A DNA stretch of 64,000 bases from Azospirillum soli. Its GTDB lineage: Bacteria; Pseudomonadota; Alphaproteobacteria; Azospirillales; Azospirillaceae. Below, in pieces: positions 16,421 through 24,609 of this stretch. The position numbers were made by a program, and so were the translations under genes. The stretch spans positions 248,001-312,000 of the forward strand of contig NZ_JAGINQ010000006.1 in the NCBI RefSeq assembly GCF_017876165.1, in the 5' to 3' direction. Position 1 is the stretch's first letter, and every line of letters starts with the position of its first letter. The notes under the pieces are model-generated. The model searched no databases. It was not told the origin of the DNA and saw only the letters and a program-made list of their open reading frames with translations.

Positions 16421-17119
16421 TCAGACGTTTCGCGGCCTCGCCGTGTCCTCCGGCGCGGCGTTGCCGTCGGGGGACTGGCCGTACTTCATGCGGCGCATCT
16501 TGTCGGCGACCCGCTCGATCTCCTCGGGCGGCAGAATGACCGGCTCGCCCAGCAAATGGGCGTAAAGATACTGCCGGGCCAGCGCCTCCACCTCCACGGC
16601 CAGCGCCAGCGCCGCCTTGGTCGTCTTGCCCAGCACGATCATGCCGTGGTTCGCCAGCAGGCAAGCCATCCGCCCCTCCAGCGCCGCCACCGCGTTGTCC
16701 GACAGCTCCTGTGTTCCAAACGTCGCATAGGGCGCACAGCGGATCGAATCACCGCCGGCCAGAGCCACCATGTAGTGAAAGCTCGGAATGCCGCGCCCGT
16801 GCACGGCCAGCGCGGTGGCGAAGGTTGGGTGCGCGTGCAGAACCACCTCCACGTCCGGCCGTGCCTTCAGGATATCACGGTGGAAACGCCATTCCGACGA
16901 GGGGCGCCGGCTGCCCAGATAGGTGCCATCGAACCCCATCTCCACCACGTCGGCCGGCGTCATCTCATCGTAGGGAAGGCTTGTGGGCGTGATGAGGAAA
17001 CCACCCTCCACCCGCACCGACAGGTTGCCCGACGCCCCCTGGTTGATGCCCGACGCGTTCATGGCGAGGCAGGTCTCCACCAGAGCATGGCGCTGCGGAA
17101 GGTGCGTCAGGTCGGTCAT
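16421..17119 (-). CDS. Class II aldolase/adducin-family protein (fuculose-phosphate aldolase-like)
   Basis: Zinc-dependent aldolase-fold enzyme of 232 aa. It has GNLSVRV near residue 31, the acidic and histidine zinc residues expected in SSEWRFHRDI and VLHAHPTFATAL, and LLANHGMIV. These fit L-fuculose-1-phosphate or ribulose-5-phosphate type aldolases; substrate unknown. No sugar kinase or transporter lies nearby to narrow it. Convergent with the histidine kinase (5 nt apart) and divergent from the PAS_5 gene. GGAG lies about ten bases before the start. Confidence 0.88.
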   Translation of the reverse strand: MTDLTHLPQRHALVETCLAMNASGINQGASGNLSVRVEGGFLITPTSLPYDEMTPADVVEMGFDGTYLGSRRPSSEWRFHRDILKARPDVEVVLHAHPTFATALAVHGRGIPSFHYMVALAGGDSIRCAPYATFGTQELSDNAVAALEGRMACLLANHGMIVLGKTTKAALALAVEVEALARQYLYAHLLGEPVILPPEEIERVADKMRRMKYGQSPDGNAAPEDTARPRNV

Positions 17120-17234
17120 CGGGCGGTGTCTCCGGTTGGACAGTCAGCCGAGCGGGCCACGGTTGACACCCCCCTGTCAAGGAACACGGCCGGCGCATGA
17201 ATGCTTCATGATCGGCCGGCCGTATCCCCCTCTC

Positions 17235-17307
17235 GATCAATGCTGGCGCATTGATCTGCCGGGTTTGAACCCAAGGCGTTCGATGGAGACCATCGAACGC
17301 CTTGGGT
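17235..17307. repeat. Two adjacent perfect hairpins in a divergent promoter region
   Basis: Hairpin one (17235-17255) is GATCAATGC-TGG-GCATTGATC. Hairpin two (17269-17286 with 17290-17307) is an uninterrupted 18-bp stem with the 3-nt loop AGA; its arm reads ACCCAAGGCGTTCGATGG. Between them GGGTTTGAACCC (17261-17272) is itself palindromic. They lie between the aldolase and PAS_5 starts; the rest of 17120-17396 shows no gene. Confidence 0.85.
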
Positions 17308-17396
17308 AGGAGGGGAGGACAATTTGGCGCGGGGTGAAAATCATTCGCATGTGTAAAATTAGTTTCCACTGAACGATTCTTGCCATCCCATCCAGA

Positions 17397-18008
17397 ATGA
17401 ACACGCTCGCCCAGCACGGACGGGATCTCGCCGCCGACCAGCCTGATTCTCTCGTCCAGCTTTTCCTGACGGCCGGCGTGCCCGCCCCGCACTTCGTCTG
17501 GTCCCCCGCGCCGGAGGCCCTGCCCACGGAACGGCTGGTCCGCCTGCTCCTGTACTGGCGGAGCCTGTGCGAGGGTCACGCCCTGCCGAGGGCGACGGCC
17601 ATCGACCCGACCGAGATGCACTTCATCCTGGGCTACGTGATGCTGGTCGACATGGTCGATGAGGGCGCGGACTTCACCTATCGCCTGTACGGCAGCAAGA
17701 TCGCCGCCTCGGTTGGGCGGGACCTCACCGGGCGGCGCGTCTCCAGCCTCGCGGGCGACTTTGGAAGGCACCTCGCCCTCTACTTCGGCGCCAGCTTCCA
17801 CGCCGTGTTGCTGCGCCGGGAACCGCTCTACACCGAGCATGCCGCCGCCCTCGACAGCCCGGTGGAGCGCTGGCAACGGCTGATCCTGCCCCTGACGGCG
17901 GCGGACGGCGGCATACAGCGCTTTCTGGTCGGCAACATTCCGGTGACGGCGGTAGATTTCGGCCCGCTGTTCCCTCGGGAAGCCGGGGCGATGGCTCCCG
18001 GCGGCTGA
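17397..18008 (+). CDS. PAS_5-type domain protein
   Basis: Soluble protein of 203 aa carrying the PAS_5 pattern common in Azospirillum and Rhodospirillaceae: LLLYWRSLCEGHALPRATAIDPTEM followed by LVDMVDEGADFTYRLYGSKIA. No catalytic output domain is attached, so it is probably a ligand-binding or adaptor protein of unknown signal. No strong ribosome site precedes ATG 17397. Its upstream DNA contains the paired perfect hairpins. Confidence 0.75.
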   Translation: MNTLAQHGRDLAADQPDSLVQLFLTAGVPAPHFVWSPAPEALPTERLVRLLLYWRSLCEGHALPRATAIDPTEMHFILGYVMLVDMVDEGADFTYRLYGSKIAASVGRDLTGRRVSSLAGDFGRHLALYFGASFHAVLLRREPLYTEHAAALDSPVERWQRLILPLTAADGGIQRFLVGNIPVTAVDFGPLFPREAGAMAPGG

Positions 18009-18013
18009 TCGGG

Positions 18014-18988
18014 TCACTCCGGCAGATGGGCCGTCAGGTCCCAGTGCCGCACCACCCCGTCGTAGCCCGCCGACAGCGCCCCGCGCCCGTCCGGGGTGTA
18101 GACCACCGCCCACACCGGCTTGTCGTGCCCCTGGAAGGCGGCTAGTTCGCGGCCGGTGCCGACATCCCACAGCCGCACCGTCCGGTCCCCTCCCCCGCCC
18201 GACAGCAGAGTCCGCCCATCCGGCGCGAAGGCAACGGAGGTGACGAAGCCCGTGTGGCCGTACAAGGTGCGGACGGTCTTCCCGGCCTCCACATCCCACA
18301 GCCGCACCGTCTCGTCGCTGGAGGCCGTAGCGGCAAGCCGCCCGTCGGGAGCCACGGCAACGCCGTTCACGCTGCCCTCATGCCCCTCCAGCACCGCCCT
18401 TTCCGTCCAGGAGCCGGTGTCCCAAACGCGGATTTGGAAGTCGTAGCCGGCGGACAGCAGCCGACGCCCGTCCGGCGAGTAGGCCACGGCGTTGACGTTG
18501 CCCGCGTGCCCGTCCAGCGTGTGGAGCAGCGCGCCGCTCTCCACATCCCAGACCTTCACGGCGGGATCCCAACCCGCTGAAGCGAACTGCCGGCCGCCGG
18601 GGGCCACGGCCAACCCGACCACGTTGCCCGTGTGCCCCTCGAAACTGCGCAGGACTTGCCCGCTTTCCAGGTCCCACAGCTTTATGGTCGCGTCGCGACT
18701 GGCGGTCAGGCCGCGCTTGCCGTCGGGCAGGAAGGCGACCGCGTTCACGCCCGCCGCGTGCTCGTGCAGGGACGCCAGCGCCTTGCCGGTCTTCAGGTCC
18801 CAGAGATTGGCGGAATAATCCCAACTGCCGGTCAGCGCGCGGGTGCCGTCCGGGGAGACGGCGACGCCGTTGACCATCGCGCCGTGCCCGATCAGGTCGG
18901 CGGCCCGCGAGACCAGAGGCAAGGCGAGAACAAGGACGAGGGGTACCACCCGCATCAGCGACGCCAGCGCCCGTCGATCCCGTCCCAT
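18014..18988 (-). CDS. Exported seven-bladed WD40 repeat protein
   Basis: A 324-aa protein with a probable signal peptide (MRVVPLVLVLALPLVSRAAD, about residues 12-30) and seven consecutive WD40 repeats, each ending in a WD-like dipeptide (NLWDLKTG, KLWDLESG, KVWDVESG, RVWDTGSW, RLWDVEAG, RLWDVGTG, RHWDLTAH). Seven repeats close a complete propeller, so the gene appears intact and is all scaffold with no extra domain. I chose ATG 18988 (GGGAG eight bases upstream) over 19036. It converges on the PAS_5 gene with a 5-nt gap. The binding partner is unknown. Confidence 0.88.
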   Translation of the reverse strand: MGRDRRALASLMRVVPLVLVLALPLVSRAADLIGHGAMVNGVAVSPDGTRALTGSWDYSANLWDLKTGKALASLHEHAAGVNAVAFLPDGKRGLTASRDATIKLWDLESGQVLRSFEGHTGNVVGLAVAPGGRQFASAGWDPAVKVWDVESGALLHTLDGHAGNVNAVAYSPDGRRLLSAGYDFQIRVWDTGSWTERAVLEGHEGSVNGVAVAPDGRLAATASSDETVRLWDVEAGKTVRTLYGHTGFVTSVAFAPDGRTLLSGGGGDRTVRLWDVGTGRELAAFQGHDKPVWAVVYTPDGRGALSAGYDGVVRHWDLTAHLPE

Positions 18989-19092
18989 CGTCCATGCTCC
19001 CTTCGCCAAGCCGATGGCGCGACCCGCCACCGGCACAGGCTTAACAGGAGTCAGCGCCCAGTGTTCAGTGCCACCTGTTCAGCGCCCAGTGC

Positions 19093-19488
19093 TCAGCGCC
19101 AGGTGTGCCCGCGCGCCACGGCCGGGTTGGCGGTGCTGCGGTTGGGCTCGTAGCTGCCCCCTTCGGGAAGGGTGTAGCCCGACGCCCCGTGGCGGAACGG
19201 CGCCACCGGCGTGCCGGTCGCCGCGTCCACGGTCAGGCTGTTGACCAGGAAGGCGGAGTTGCCGGAACTGCCCGGCATCATCGCGGCGACGCGGTAGGCG
19301 GGCGTGCCGTCCTCCAGCGCCATCTCGGTTACGCGCAGAACCTGCACGTTGTAAGTCTTCTCAACGATCTGCTTGATCTCGTCCGGGGGCTTGGCCGCGG
19401 CCGGGGTGACAGGCTGGGCGACGGGCTGGGCCAAGGCCGGAACCGCAACGGCCCCGGCCAGCAGAAGCCCGGCAATCAACAAACGCAT
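19093..19488 (-). CDS. Small secreted protein at the end of the formate dehydrogenase operon
   Basis: A 131-aa protein with a clear signal peptide (MRLLIAGLLLAGAVAVPALA, cleavage near residue 20). The rest (EIKQIVEKTYNVQVLRVTEM, VNSLTVDAATGTPVAPFRHG) has the helix-strand-strand feel of a PepSY-like fold, but I cannot assign it. It begins 10 nt after the cytochrome b subunit stop, so it is probably co-transcribed with the formate dehydrogenase and acts in the periplasm. Confidence 0.7.
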   Translation of the reverse strand: MRLLIAGLLLAGAVAVPALAQPVAQPVTPAAAKPPDEIKQIVEKTYNVQVLRVTEMALEDGTPAYRVAAMMPGSSGNSAFLVNSLTVDAATGTPVAPFRHGASGYTLPEGGSYEPNRSTANPAVARGHTWR

Positions 19489-19498
19489 TGATCTGTCC

Positions 19499-20512
19499 TC
19501 ACTCGGCGGGGGCGCGGTGATGGTGATGGCCCGGACGCTCGCCGGTCACTTCCTGAACCCACAGCGAATGGTGCTCGCGCGCCCATTGCAGCTCGACCTC
19601 GCCGGACCCCATGGCGTCGAAGGCGCCCTCCATGCCGATGGAACCGATGTAGATGTGGGCGACGATGATCGCGATCAGCACGACCGCGACGGCCGCATGG
19701 ATCAGCTGGTAGATCTGCAACTCGCCCAGATTCGCGAAGCTGAACGGGAACAGCAGCTGAACGCCGGTGAAGCCCAGGGCCGCGCCGCCCAGCACGGTGG
19801 ACCAGAAGATCACCTTCTGGCCGGCGTTGAACTTCTTCGCCGGCGGGTGGACGCCCTTGCTGAACAGGCCGCCGGCCTTCAGCGCCCAGGTGATGTCGCC
19901 CGGCTCCGGAATGTTGTGGCGCACCCACAGCAGGAAGATCAGCGCGATGCCGACGATGAAGGCGAAGCCCAGATAGTTGTGGGCGAACTTGCCGTACTGG
20001 GTGATCGCCGCGAAGACGTCCGGCCCCAGCAGCGGCAGGATCGTGTAGCGCCCGTACAGCACGTTCAGGCCGGTGATCGCCAGCACGATGAAGCTGCTTG
20101 CGGTCAGCCAGTGCGCGGCGCGCTCGAACGCGTTGAAGCGCTGGATGGTGCGGCCGGTCTTGGCGCCATCGATGCGGATGCGCCCGCGCACCAGGAAGAA
20201 CAGCACCAGCAGACCCAGCATGCCGGCCAGCACCCAGCTTCCATAGGTGGCGAGCGGACCGTTGCGCACGGAACGCCACGCCTCGCCTTCCGACTGGACC
20301 AGCACGCCGGCCGCCTTGTTGGGGATGGTGACCTGTCCGGTGTCGCCTTGGCGGATGCCGCGCCACATGTCCACCTTCGACCCGCCGTCCATCGGCTGGT
20401 TGGCCTGGGGCGGCATCGGCTCGCCCGCGTGCGCCGGGGCGACCGCGGCCACGCCGCCGAGCGTCACCGTCAGGAGGATGGCGGCCAGAGCCGTCTTGAT
20501 CCGGGACATCAT
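19499..20512 (-). CDS. Formate dehydrogenase gamma subunit (cytochrome b556)
   Basis: Membrane diheme cytochrome that passes electrons from the Fe-S subunit to quinone. The protein is 337 aa: a signal peptide (ALAAILLTVTLGGVAAVAPAHA), a periplasmic stretch with VTIPNKAAGVLVQSEG, then about five membrane helices with candidate heme histidines in FNAFERAAHWL, YGKFAHNYLGF and AVVLIAIIVAHIYIG. This long form, with an extra N-terminal helix, is common in non-enteric FDHs. The C-terminus ends in a short His run (GHHHHRA). ATG 20512 has GGGGAGG nine bases upstream. Confidence 0.92.
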   Translation of the reverse strand: MMSRIKTALAAILLTVTLGGVAAVAPAHAGEPMPPQANQPMDGGSKVDMWRGIRQGDTGQVTIPNKAAGVLVQSEGEAWRSVRNGPLATYGSWVLAGMLGLLVLFFLVRGRIRIDGAKTGRTIQRFNAFERAAHWLTASSFIVLAITGLNVLYGRYTILPLLGPDVFAAITQYGKFAHNYLGFAFIVGIALIFLLWVRHNIPEPGDITWALKAGGLFSKGVHPPAKKFNAGQKVIFWSTVLGGAALGFTGVQLLFPFSFANLGELQIYQLIHAAVAVVLIAIIVAHIYIGSIGMEGAFDAMGSGEVELQWAREHHSLWVQEVTGERPGHHHHRAPAE

Positions 20513-20528
20513 CGTATCGGGCCTCCCC

Positions 20529-20729
20529 TTAGAACCGCTGATTGCCCGAGCGCTGCTGGAGCGCCTGGACCTGCTGCGGCGCCAGCGTCGTATCCGCCGC
20601 GCCCTTGTAGGCACCCTTTTCCAGATGGATCGGGCGGGCCGCTTCCTCGTCGTTGCAGCCGGCGAGCGCCACGGCGCCCAGCGCCAGGGCAAGGAGGCCG
20701 GCGGTGCGGCGGAGCATGCTGTTCTTCAT
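20529..20729 (-). CDS. Small lipoprotein within the formate dehydrogenase operon
   Basis: A 66-aa protein with a lipobox (ALALGAVALAGC, Cys25) after a basic start (MKNSMLRRTAG); the mature part is about 40 residues (HLEKGAYKGAADTTLAPQQV). Such small lipoproteins sit between the Fe-S and cytochrome b genes in related FDH loci; their role is unknown, perhaps anchoring or assembly. It starts at ATG 20729 and lies 16 nt upstream of the cytochrome gene. Confidence 0.8.
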   Translation of the reverse strand: MKNSMLRRTAGLLALALGAVALAGCNDEEAARPIHLEKGAYKGAADTTLAPQQVQALQQRSGNQRF

Positions 20730-20750
20730 CTCGAAACCGAAAATTCCGCG

Positions 20751-20782
20751 AAAAACGAGCGAGGGGCCAAGCGGCCCCTCGC
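20751..20782 (-). terminator. Intrinsic terminator or attenuator between fdhB and the lipoprotein gene
   Basis: Read on the minus strand, GCGAGGGGCC pairs with GGCCCCTCGC around a 4-nt loop, and TCGTTTTT follows. It lies inside the operon, so it may reduce expression of the lipoprotein and cytochrome genes rather than end the transcript. Confidence 0.75.
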
Positions 20783-20797
20783 TGCACGACAGACCGG

Positions 20798-21394
20798 TTA
20801 CGAACCGGCCTTCATCTGATAGGCGGTGCCCCAGCCCCAGGCGCCGGACCCGAAACCACGGGCGACGACGCGCTCGCGGTAGATGTCCGACACCTTGTCG
20901 CCGTCGCCGGCCAGAAGCGCCTTGGTCGAGCACATCTCGGCGCAGAGCGGCAGCTTGCCCTCGGCCAGACGGTTGCGGCCGTACTTCTTGTACTCCGCCT
21001 CCGAATTGTCGGCTTCCGGACCGCCCGCGCAGAAGGTGCACTTGTCCATCTTGCCGCGCGTGCCGAAGTTGCCGGCCTGCGGGTACTGGGGCGCGCCGAA
21101 CGGGCAGGCGTAGAAGCAATAGCCGCAGCCGATGCACAGGTCCTTGTTGTGCAGAACCACGCCCTGCTCGGTCTGGTAGAAGCAGTCCACCGGGCAGACG
21201 GCCTTGCAGGGCGCGTCCGAGCAGTGCATGCAGGCGACCGAGATGGAGCGCTCACCGGGCTTGCCGTCGTTCAGGGTGACGACGCGGCGGCGGTTGATGC
21301 CCCAGGGAACCTCGTGCTCGTTCTTGCAGGCGGTGACGCAGGCGTTGCATTCGATGCAGCGGTCCGCGTCGCAGAGAAATTTCATGCGGGCCAT
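20798..21394 (-). CDS. Formate dehydrogenase Fe-S (beta) subunit
   Basis: Electron-transfer subunit of 198 aa with four ferredoxin-type cysteine clusters: CIECNACVTAC (residues 13-23), CMHCSDAPCKAVCP, CIGCGYCFYACP and a C-terminal CTFC plus LCAEMC. This is the pattern of four [4Fe-4S] clusters in FdnH/HybA-type subunits, but without the C-terminal membrane helix of E. coli FdnH, so anchoring must come from its partners. ATG 21394 has GGAGCG at suitable spacing. It follows fdhA by 18 nt. Confidence 0.93.
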   Translation of the reverse strand: MARMKFLCDADRCIECNACVTACKNEHEVPWGINRRRVVTLNDGKPGERSISVACMHCSDAPCKAVCPVDCFYQTEQGVVLHNKDLCIGCGYCFYACPFGAPQYPQAGNFGTRGKMDKCTFCAGGPEADNSEAEYKKYGRNRLAEGKLPLCAEMCSTKALLAGDGDKVSDIYRERVVARGFGSGAWGWGTAYQMKAGS

Positions 21395-21412
21395 GATTGA
21401 TCGCTCCTAACG

Positions 21413-24301
21413 TCAGGCCGCCGTGATCCGGCAGAGGGTGGTCTTGGTTTCCTGCATCTGCGTGACCGAGTCGTAGCCGTAGGTCGTGGCGGTGTTCGCC
21501 GACTCGCCCAGCACGATCGGATCGGCCCCCTGCGGGTACTTGGAACGCAGATCCTGGCCCTGGAAGTGGCCGCCGAAGTGGAAGGGCATGAAGGCCACGC
21601 CGCGGCCGACACGCTCCGTCACCTGGGCCTTGACCTTGACCTTGCCCTTTTCGGCGCCCTCGACCCAGACCATCTGGCCGTCCTTGATGCCGGCGCCGTT
21701 CGCGTCGAACGGGTTGATCTCGACGAACATGTCCTGCTGCAGCTCGGCCAGCCACGGGTTCGACCGGGTCTCGTCACCGCCGCCCTCGTATTCGACCAGT
21801 CGGCCGGAGGTCAGGATGATCGGGTACTCCTTCGACACGTCGCGGTCTTGGATCGACTTGTACAGCGTCGGCAGACGCCAGGACTTGGTGTCCTTGTAGG
21901 TCGGATACTGGGCCACGAGGTCGCGGCGCGGCGTGTACAGCGGCTCGCGGTGCACCGGCACCGGGTCCGGGAAGTTCCAGGCGACGCAGCGGGCCTTGGC
22001 GTTGCCCGGCGGGTTCAGGCCGTGCTTGATCGCCACGCGCTGGATGCCGCCCGACAGGTCGGTGGTCCAGGACACGGCGCCGATCTTCTCGCCGCCGATC
22101 TTGGTGATGACCGCCAGCTCTTCCGGCGTCAGGTCCTTGTCGAAGCCCAGCTTCTGGAGCATCGCCATGGTGACTTCCGGATAGCCGTCCTTGATCTCCG
22201 ACCCCACGGGGTAGGAGCCCTCGGCCAGCAGGTTGACACCCTTGTACTCGACGCCGAAGCGGGCGCGGAAGGCGCCGCCGCCCTCGGCCACCGGCAGCGA
22301 GGTGTCGTACAGGTTGGCCGTGCCCGGATGCTTCATCTCCGGCGTGCCCCAGCAGGGCCACGGCAGACCGAAGAACTCGCCGTCGCACGGGCCGCCGTTG
22401 GCGCGCAGCGTGGTCTTGTCGAAGGTCGCCTGGTGCTCCATGTGCAGCTTCAGACGCTCCGGCGACTGGCCGGTGTAGCCAACCGACCACATGCCCCGGT
22501 TCCACTCGCGGGTGATGTCCTCGACGACCGGGACGTTGCCCTCGACCTTGATGTTCTTGCACAGCTCGTTCGCGAAGCCGAACTTCTTGGCGAACAGGTA
22601 CATGATCTCATGGTCCACCTTCGATTCGAAGAGCGGCTCCATGATCTTGTCCGACCACTGGACGGACCGGTTGGACGCGGTGCGCGACCCCACCGTCTCG
22701 AACTGGGTGGCGGCGGGCAGCAGGTAGAAGTTGTCCTTGCGGTCCGGCAGAACGGCGGTGACGCTGGGGAACGGGTCGACGACGACCAGCAGCTCCAGCT
22801 TCTCCATCGCCTTCTTCATGTCGGGAAGGCGGACCTGGCTGTTCGGCGCGTGACCCCAGAAGACCATGCCCTTGATGCTGTCGGGCTGGTCCATGTTCTC
22901 CTTGGCTTCCAGGACGCCGTCGAACCAACGGGACACCGGGATGCCGGTGGCCTCCATCAGCTTCTTGTCCTTGAAGCGCGACAGAACATAGTCGTACGGC
23001 AGGTCCCAGACGCGGGCCCAGTGCTTCCACGCACCCTCGGCGAGGCCGTAGTAGCCCGGCAGCGAGTCCGAGGTGACGCCGAAGTCGGTGGCACCCTGCA
23101 CGTTGTCGTGGCCGCGGAAGATGTTGGTGCCGCCACCCGCCACGCCGACGTTGCCCAGCGCCAGCTGGAGCACGCAGTAGGCGCGGGTGTTGTTGTTGCC
23201 GATGTGGTGCTGCGTGCCGCCCATGCACCACACGAAGGTGCCCGGACGGTTGGAGGCCAGCGTGCGGGCGACGCGCTTCAGCTGCGAGCCTGGAACGCCG
23301 GTGACCTTCTCGACCTCTTCCGGCGTCCACTTGGCGACTTCGGCGCGGATCTCGTCGAAGCCGTAGACGCGCTTGGCGATGTAGTCCTTGTCCTCCCAGC
23401 CATTCTCCAGAATGTGCCAGAGGATGCCCCAGATCAGCGGCACGTCGGTGCCGGGGCGGAAGCGGATGTGCTCGTCCGCCTTGGCCGCCGTGCGGGTGAA
23501 GCGCGGGTCGGCGACGATCAGCGGCGCGTTGTTCTGCTCCTTGGCCTTCAGGATGTGGAGCATGGAGACCGGGTGCGCCTCGGCGGCGTTGGAGCCGATG
23601 AAGAACATCGCACGCGACTTCTGGATGTCGTTGTACGAGTTCGTCATAGCGCCGTAGCCCCACACGTTCGCCACGCCGGCGACGGTGGTGGAGTGGCAGA
23701 TGCGCGCCTGGTGGTCGACGTTGTTGGTGCCCCACAGCGCCGCGAACTTGCGGATCAGGTAGGCCTGCTCGTTGCTGTGCTTGGCCGAACCCAGCCAGAA
23801 CACCGAATCCGGGCCGGACTTCTCACGGATCGACAGCAGCTTGTCGCCGACCTCGTTGATGGCCTGCTCCCAGCTGATGCGGGTCCACTTGCCGTCGACC
23901 ATCTTCATCGGGTAGCGCAGGCGGCGGTCGCCGTGCGCGTGCTCGCGCACCGCGGCACCCTTGGCGCAGTGCGAGCCCAGGTTGATCGGGCTGTCGAAGC
24001 CCGGCTCCTGGCCGATCCACACGCCGTTCTGCACCTCGGCCACGACCGTGCAGCCGACCGAGCAGTGGGTGCAGATCGACTTGACCTGCTTGATCGCACC
24101 GGCGGCGCCAGCGGCGGGGGCGGCGGCCTCGGCCTTCTTCACCATGCCCAGCGGCAGGGAAGCGGCGACGGCCGCGCCACCGGCGGCAATGCCGGAGGTG
24201 CGAAGGAACGTGCGGCGATCCACGGTGTTACCGGTCAAGCCGGAAACCGTCTTCGCGAGATGCCGGCCGCCAGCGGTGGCCGCCTTTTTCTTCGTCAGCA
24301 T
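21413..24301 (-). CDS. Formate dehydrogenase catalytic (alpha) subunit, Tat-exported, cysteine type
   Basis: Molybdopterin-dependent formate dehydrogenase of 962 aa, exported folded to the periplasm. The twin-arginine signal is at residues 28-52 (DRRTFLRTSG). One [4Fe-4S] cluster is held by C77, C80, C84 and C112. The active-site residue is Cys202 (ARICHSTTV), where many homologs have selenocysteine; no in-frame TGA is present. Bis-MGD-binding signatures (GSNAAEAHPVSMLHI, CMGGTQHHIGN, ILTSGRLVEYEGGG) are intact. Metal could be Mo or W; a tungstate-type uptake pair lies at the other end of the cluster. GAGGA precedes the ATG. Confidence 0.95.
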   Translation of the reverse strand: MLTKKKAATAGGRHLAKTVSGLTGNTVDRRTFLRTSGIAAGGAAVAASLPLGMVKKAEAAAPAAGAAGAIKQVKSICTHCSVGCTVVAEVQNGVWIGQEPGFDSPINLGSHCAKGAAVREHAHGDRRLRYPMKMVDGKWTRISWEQAINEVGDKLLSIREKSGPDSVFWLGSAKHSNEQAYLIRKFAALWGTNNVDHQARICHSTTVAGVANVWGYGAMTNSYNDIQKSRAMFFIGSNAAEAHPVSMLHILKAKEQNNAPLIVADPRFTRTAAKADEHIRFRPGTDVPLIWGILWHILENGWEDKDYIAKRVYGFDEIRAEVAKWTPEEVEKVTGVPGSQLKRVARTLASNRPGTFVWCMGGTQHHIGNNNTRAYCVLQLALGNVGVAGGGTNIFRGHDNVQGATDFGVTSDSLPGYYGLAEGAWKHWARVWDLPYDYVLSRFKDKKLMEATGIPVSRWFDGVLEAKENMDQPDSIKGMVFWGHAPNSQVRLPDMKKAMEKLELLVVVDPFPSVTAVLPDRKDNFYLLPAATQFETVGSRTASNRSVQWSDKIMEPLFESKVDHEIMYLFAKKFGFANELCKNIKVEGNVPVVEDITREWNRGMWSVGYTGQSPERLKLHMEHQATFDKTTLRANGGPCDGEFFGLPWPCWGTPEMKHPGTANLYDTSLPVAEGGGAFRARFGVEYKGVNLLAEGSYPVGSEIKDGYPEVTMAMLQKLGFDKDLTPEELAVITKIGGEKIGAVSWTTDLSGGIQRVAIKHGLNPPGNAKARCVAWNFPDPVPVHREPLYTPRRDLVAQYPTYKDTKSWRLPTLYKSIQDRDVSKEYPIILTSGRLVEYEGGGDETRSNPWLAELQQDMFVEINPFDANGAGIKDGQMVWVEGAEKGKVKVKAQVTERVGRGVAFMPFHFGGHFQGQDLRSKYPQGADPIVLGESANTATTYGYDSVTQMQETKTTLCRITAA

Positions 24302-24314
24302 GGGGGCGGTCCTC

Positions 24315-24515
24315 TTAGAAGCGGCTCACTTCGTAGACCTTCCGGACATGGTCGGTCTCGCGGTAGCCCTGGGTGGCGGTGTTGTCGGCGGCTTGGGCCT
24401 CTTCCGTGCCCGCGCCGATCCCGACGGCGACGGCGCCCAGCGCGCCGACGCCCAATCCAGCCGCGCGGAACAGGTCGCGCCGCGCGAGAGTGGTCTTGTC
24501 CTTCTTGTCCTTCAT
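24315..24515 (-). CDS. Twin-arginine signal-bearing small formate dehydrogenase-associated protein
   Basis: A protein of about 66 aa consisting of a Tat-like leader (LARRDLFRAAGLGVGALGAVAVGIG) and a short tail (ATQGYRETDHVRKVYEVSRF). Proteins of this pattern occur just before fdhA in many proteobacterial FDH loci; their function is not established. I used ATG 24515 (MKDKKDKTT); an upstream in-frame ATG at 24527 adds four residues. It ends 13 nt before fdhA. Confidence 0.82.
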   Translation of the reverse strand: MKDKKDKTTLARRDLFRAAGLGVGALGAVAVGIGAGTEEAQAADNTATQGYRETDHVRKVYEVSRF

Positions 24516-24609
24516 GGCTTCACCCATTCCACCGCGACTCCTCGATTTTTCAGGCCGGCCTTGGAGCGTGGGCCGGCCCTCTTCTTGTCGTTCGTGTTCA
24601 TGCCGCCCG

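Noticed and set aside
17256..17275. GGGTTTGAACCC, resembling a tRNA T-arm
   Set aside because: No acceptor stem, anticodon arm or CCA-proximal pairing fits around it; it is part of the hairpin cluster.
23690..23720. Selenocysteine at the FDH active site
   Set aside because: The active-site codon is a cysteine codon (Cys202) and no in-frame TGA or SECIS-like element is present.
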